Source of the DNA: Straminergon stramineum
Taxonomy: Eukaryota; Streptophyta; Bryopsida; Hypnales; Calliergonaceae
Length of the DNA stretch: 64,000 bases
Reading direction: 5' to 3'
Assembly: GCA_963920665.1 (NCBI GenBank)
Contig: OY987267.1
Coordinates: 22,196,001-22,260,000 of the forward strand
Below, one piece after another: positions 59,559-64,000 of this stretch. Position 1 is the stretch's first letter. Every line of letters begins with the position of its first letter. A program made the position numbers and the translations under genes. The notes under the pieces are model-generated. The model was given only the letters and a program-made list of their open reading frames with translations. It was not told where the DNA came from and ran no database searches.

Positions 59559-60059
59559 AAAAGAAACCATCAGACTTATTTTTATTTTTCCTACCATACA
59601 CAAGTTAATTCAATTACTACAAGAGTATCCCTTGTGCACTAACTTGTATGAATATTGTATGAATTTGGATGTATGTCAAAATTTCTTTGAACTTGTGGAT
59701 GGAGATTGATGAAAATTATATTTATGTAGATGAAAGCCAGATGACAAGTTTCATACTATTTGAGATAGTATGATAACAGTACAAAACACATAATATTGAT
59801 TTTAACTAATATACTATGAATTTCCATTATTAGCATGTCTCGCAAGTCCCCATAATTCCCAAAGTTGTGCAAATCATTTATTGTTATTACTAAGGGTCAC
59901 AATAATTGAATGAACTTGTTTACATTGAATTGCTAAACTATTTTCTAGATTATTGAATGGTATTGCTGTATTGTGGATGGATAAATGATTTCCATCCATT
60001 CTTCACATGATTCATCTACATTTATGTACTCAATAGTTGCTAATTGCTTCCATCATTGT

Positions 60060-60982
60060 ATAACCCTTTAAGGTCTAGGGTTGTTTTGGTCAAAGCACGA
60101 ATATAGAAAAAATCTTTAGAAGACGTGGAATTATTGAGGTTAGAGTGTCAAAAGTGGATGTGCAAAAATTAGGACAATCCACCATTGGTATTGCTAGAAT
60201 TTAGAGTTTCTTGACAATGTATATGATGTTGTTGAAATTGACATATAAAAAATCTGCAAATACAAGTGTGTAGAACTAGTGATTTTATAAATGATTCATT
60301 TCAAGAACCTTTGGATTCAATACTCATTGCTTTCATAATTTATACAAAGCAATCAATACTGAAAAATTCACCTCCTAAGTGTGAAAATACATGCTTAATA
60401 TGAGAATCACTCTACTCGGGCATATACAAAGTCGTCTACTCAAAATTGGCACAAGTTCAATTGTGTTTCTTTTGTGATTGCTTGATACTTCTATAGGGAT
60501 TGTGGAAGCCAATGCTTACAAGTGAAGATGGAAAAAGACTTGGAAAAAAGCACATTGTTGACTACTATATCTATCTAATAGTACTAAAAACATTGTTACA
60601 TTTAGTAATATATGTTATGTTTTTTTACAATGACCTTCTTTCCAAAAAGTGCCTATTCATTTATGTAGTCTTTGTATTTGCTTTTCCCCAAAACACTGAC
60701 AATGTAGTGTTCAAGATTTAGAAGGGACATATTTTTTGCAATTCTTTCCATATATTTCCATTTATTATACAAAGATTGGCAAACATAGCTATGTGTGAAT
60801 GTAAAGAACAATTGCATGCAATTGTATTTTCTAGATTAGATTGTTCTAATTCATTCTCTATCAAAACAATTAGGGATCTCCATTTTTTTTAACCTTCTTT
60901 CAAGTTCTCTTAGATTATGAATTATTTACGTTTATGTCATTCTTAAAACTTTTTTTGGGTCATCTAGGCCTTGAAGTGTTAA
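60060..60982. mobile_element. probable TTAA/CCCCT-family element, about 920 bp, decayed ends
   Basis: The left end ATAACCCTTTAAGGTCTAGG and the reverse-complemented right end TTAACACTTCAAGGCCTAGA agree in about 15 of 19 positions after the first base. The TTAA is intact only on the right. Confidence 0.5.
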
Positions 60983-61718
60983 ATGTTACTTGTTTTTTTG
61001 TGTTGGAAATTATAAAGAAGTTACTATTTGGAATAAAAAATTTGATATTTTTCATCCAATTGCTATTCTACTACACTCTTGCCTTCTAAAGGACAATCGT
61101 CCCCGAATGGACATGTGAAAATTTGGGCATGTCACCTTCAAGTCAATTTTGATTGGATCTTTTTGAAATTTTGGCACAAGATGTAGACATGTAACCTATT
61201 TGAGAGAATAACTTTTTTATTTTTATGATTGGATTTTTAAATCAAAAGTTATATTGTCCAAATTAATTTAGGCAATTTGGGCAATTCTATCATCTTTGTT
61301 GCATCTTTTGCTATACACTTCATCTACTTTTGAAATTTGACATGTGTGCAACTAGATTCATAGAGCATGAATTGTTAAAACACACATTTGACTTGATGGT
61401 TTACTATAATTTTGTATGGTTGGAACTTGAAAAAGATCGATTATTTTCAAATTTGGTCAAATTTGATGCACCAAAAACTTGAAAATTTTCACTTAAAAAA
61501 CAAAATTCTCTCCATTCATTTTAGGTTAATAAGTCTATCTAGTATCGACCATTGTATTTTGAAATTCTTTTTACCGCATCAATTCTCTATCAATTTATGT
61601 CACCTATTTGCTATAATACGAGGTAGAAACATCCAAAGGTGTCTCTACTCCCATCAATGTATTGTAGAGTTCTCTTGAAATGTCCCTATGCTTTCATTGA
61701 AGTGTCCTTGAAGTTCTC
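60983..61718. repeat. partial TTAA-family sequence (about 61083-61270)
   Basis: From 61083, CTAAAGGACAATCGTCC, AAGTCAATTTTGATTGGAT and AAATCAAAAGTTATATTGTCC match, in inverted orientation, the right half of the element at 61719-62293. The outer limits are unclear. Confidence 0.5.
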
Positions 61719-62293
61719 TTAACCCCTAAAGGACGAGGCACATTTTGGACACAGACTGTGAAAAACTGCCACTTCTTAGAACAGTAAGAAAAAAATGAAA
61801 AGAAAATGTTTTTTTTCAAAATTCAACCGTACAAATTTGTACTAGACTAATATGGTAATATGTGGAAAAAATTTCAGAAACTTTGACCGCACGGATTGAA
61901 AGATTATAACGTTCGAAGTTAGAAGAAAAAGTTTTTTTTTGACCCTGCCCGACAGGGCCAGTAGACTTTAACTCCTGTAAAAGTGAGATTTTTACATTAT
62001 ACATGGTTATTTTTTTTTACATTTGTATCTGAAATCATGTAAATTATATACCTGTAAAATTTTAGAAGGAAAGGAGGAGTTTTGCAAAATCTGCCCGATT
62101 AAAAAAAGAAGTTCAGGGCAGCATAACTTTTGATCCGGGCATCAGATCGAAAAAAAAATTATATTCCCACTTAGGGGGTACATGTTTACACCTTGTATCA
62201 AAAATTTGTGAACATCCAACCAAAATTGACTTCATAGGAACCTACCCGGATTTCGATTGTCCATTCAATGGACAATTGTCCTTTAGGGGTTAA
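61719..62293. mobile_element. TTAA/CCCCT-family element with perfect 16-bp ends, 575 bp
   Basis: TTAACCCCTAAAGGAC at 61719-61734 is the exact reverse complement of 62278-62293. If TTAA is the target duplication, the TIR is CCCCTAAAGGAC, a combination like that of the piggyBac superfamily (TTAA target, CCC start). The interior shares CCGTACAAATTTGTACTAGAC and GATTGAAAGATTATAACGTT with the element at 56316. It is the best preserved copy and a good reference for the family. Confidence 0.9.
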
Positions 62294-63321
62294 AATGTCA
62301 ATCAATCGTCCCCTTACAAATTGCTGATTGGTTGATTTCTGAAATTGTTAGGTTTTGATCTCTGATTCACCTATGTGACATTTTCAGTGGTCTAGGGAGG
62401 TGCGACTTTGAAAATTAATAAAAATTAATAAAAAAATATATGCCATATCCAAAGATTATAATTCTATTTTGAAAATTCCTGATTTTCAATTGCTAATACT
62501 ATATAAATAATTTTTCTAACAAAAGGTGCCTCCAACTATGCTGAATTGCTTACATTGCCGGTTCTGGGTGCTTCCACCTTAGCTTGATGGCAACAATGTT
62601 CACAATCTCATTCAACCGGCCAATAATTTTAACTAAGAGGGACAGAAGTCCGATCTTCCTAGAAATTCCTCGCCTGTCATTCATCCACTTCCGAGCGCAC
62701 AAAAATTGAACACATGGCATTCGCTCAAGCCCATTCCAGTCTTCACTCTTCCCGAAATGGGCCCGACAGTTGAATTAACTGTGTGCAAAGTCACTGGAAC
62801 GGAGGAGAATAATACCCAATACAAAGCCGTTAAGTATTTGTACTGATACTGAATACGAAATACCGTTCAAATACCTACATACTTGTACCTGCAGTGGCCC
62901 TCAGAGCACATGACAGAAGCAGGAGCAGAAGCAGAAGCAGAAGCAGGCGGAGCGCGCCAGACTGTGAGTTCTCAGAATTCGAATCGCAGATGCGCCATTT
63001 GCACCAACACGATCACGAATTCCATCCCCTCGCAGTGACAATCGTGGTCGGACCTCGAGAAATTTCCGCATTGTTTGTCAGGCTCGTCGGCGCTAGTTGT
63101 TTGATGTCGCAGAGCCGCGTTGCTGTCAGTGCTCCTGTCTGAGGCTCTGAGCTACGGTGCCACTTGGGTTAGGGCTACTGGTGCAGCCGTGGCTAATGGA
63201 AGGGGAGACTTTGAGTGCAATTTATGGAAAGCAGTAGAAGTCTGATTGGGGAGCAAAGCGAGTGCTGGTTGAGTTGTGATGCTTGTTGGTAGCTCGACGG
63301 TTGTAGTGGAGGGGCTCAGCT
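62294..63321. other. upstream region of the MCTP gene
   Basis: The sequence becomes GC-richer from about 62670, consistent with promoter and 5' UTR. It includes an AGAAGC hexamer repeat at 62914-62947. The ORF at 62894-63142 is driven by that repeat and is not accepted as a gene. Confidence 0.5.
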
Positions 63322-63725
63322 ATGGCGATTGGTCGGAAGCTTCTGGTGGAGGTGACCTCGGCTAGGGGTCTTATGCCCAAGGATGGCCAAGGGTCTTCGA
63401 ATGCGTACTGTGTGGTGTGTGGAGTCTCCCTCTTTTTGGTTTAGCCTCTGTATTTGCTAGTCGCGTCGCAATCTTGTGGCTCGTGCAATGCCAATGTAAG
63501 GAATTGGCGGAAGGTGTGGAGATTAGAATGTTCGGTGTTTTAGTGGCTTGCCTTTCTGCCGCCTATTTGTGGATTTGTGCGGATTTGGGAGTCCCTATGG
63601 TTTGTTTTCGTTGCCGGTTAGCGAACGTTGATTCTAATGTTTTTGCCTCACAGTTGGACTACGATGGTCAGCGGAAGCGAACGAAGGTGAAGAGCCAGAC
63701 CTTGGATCCTACATGGAATGAGAAG
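63322..63725 (+). CDS. MCTP/FTIP/QUIRKY-type multiple-C2 protein, N-terminal exons
   Basis: Exon 1 is 63322-63414 (MAIGRKLLVEVTSARGLMPKDGQG...NAYCV), with donor GTGTGTGG. Exon 2 is 63654-63725 (LDYDGQRKRTKVKSQTLDPTWNEK), after acceptor CACAG, with donor GTACTG following. The join is phase 0 and the gene runs off the right edge. The sequence is the first C2 domain of plant multiple C2 domain and transmembrane region proteins, which tether ER to plasma membrane at plasmodesmata and traffic regulators such as florigen. Calcium-binding Asp residues are expected at KDG, DYDG and LDPTWNE; these are visible. Which family member it is cannot be decided from about 55 residues. Confidence 0.85.
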
Positions 63726-64000
63726 GTACTGTCACCTCCTTCCGCACGTGGTATTTTGTTGCCATCTATAATTGTGCAATGTCCCCCTTTTCAGTGACGT
63801 CCCAATTTTCAGTTTATAAGTCAATGTTCACGCCTACTAGCTGTTTTACTTACTCAAGCGCAGGGTTTTTAGTCCTAAATAACTGTTCAAACTAGGATTA
63901 AAGTCATTAGCCAGTAGGGTCGAAATTAGACGCTTTGCTCGCTCAGTAGAGGCGAAATTCTGGGGTAGATTTCTATTTCTGGGACCCCTATTGCACGTCC

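Noticed and set aside
62894..63142. ORF with an Arg-Ser repeat upstream of MCTP
   Set aside because: The Arg-Ser run comes from an AGAAGC microsatellite; the rest has no known domain.

Overview
The window is nuclear DNA of a land plant. The evidence is a xyloglucan endotransglucosylase/hydrolase, an MCTP-type C2 protein, a plant-style LYR protein, a DUF3522/TMEM8 protein, short TTTAGGG-type tracts, and spliced genes with GT-AG introns set in AT-rich intergenic DNA. The species cannot be told from the sequence. A 200-N run shows it is a draft assembly.

Layout. 1-1357 holds the 3' part of an AAGAB/p34 adaptin-binding gene (+). 3531-4669 is a two-exon XTH (+). 5363-26618 is, on my reading, one very large hAT-type transposon of about 21.2 kb, with matching termini at 5371 and 26610 and an 8-bp target duplication (7 of 8 bases identical). 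30116-39075 is a 14-exon DUF3522/TMEM8 gene (-), rebuilt here in full (914 aa). 41351-43270 is a four-exon LYR-motif gene (+, 142 aa). 43271-62700 is gene-poor and filled with small non-autonomous elements: Stowaway-like, foldback, and a TTAA/CCCCT-ended family. 63322 to the right edge is the start of an MCTP gene (+).

The giant element is the novel part. It carries a decayed hAT transposase (one frame, 1092 codons, four in-frame stops, no frameshift), three paralogous genes sharing an unrecognised ~110-aa domain (conserved WCH...FP...H...N-L-Y...RC-E, then VDW), and the C-terminal part of an atypical protein kinase. One paralog is broken, one is intact with coiled coil, and one is intact and fused to a RING-H2 finger. 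GC-rich arrays built on a GGGCGACCGCGGGT-like unit occur only inside the element. An array lies about 190-315 bp upstream of the ATG of each of four genes, once a nested solo LTR is discounted for the transposase, and always in the same orientation relative to the gene. Further arrays face outward near both ends. This looks like a cargo-carrying hAT element with a recurrent gene-plus-upstream-array module.

The host genes on either side (vesicle adaptor assembly, cell wall, membrane protein, mitochondrial Fe-S/complex assembly, C2/plasmodesmal protein) have no evident functional link to one another. Exon boundaries were placed by hand from frame continuity, GT/AG sites and recalled family patterns. 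No searches were run.
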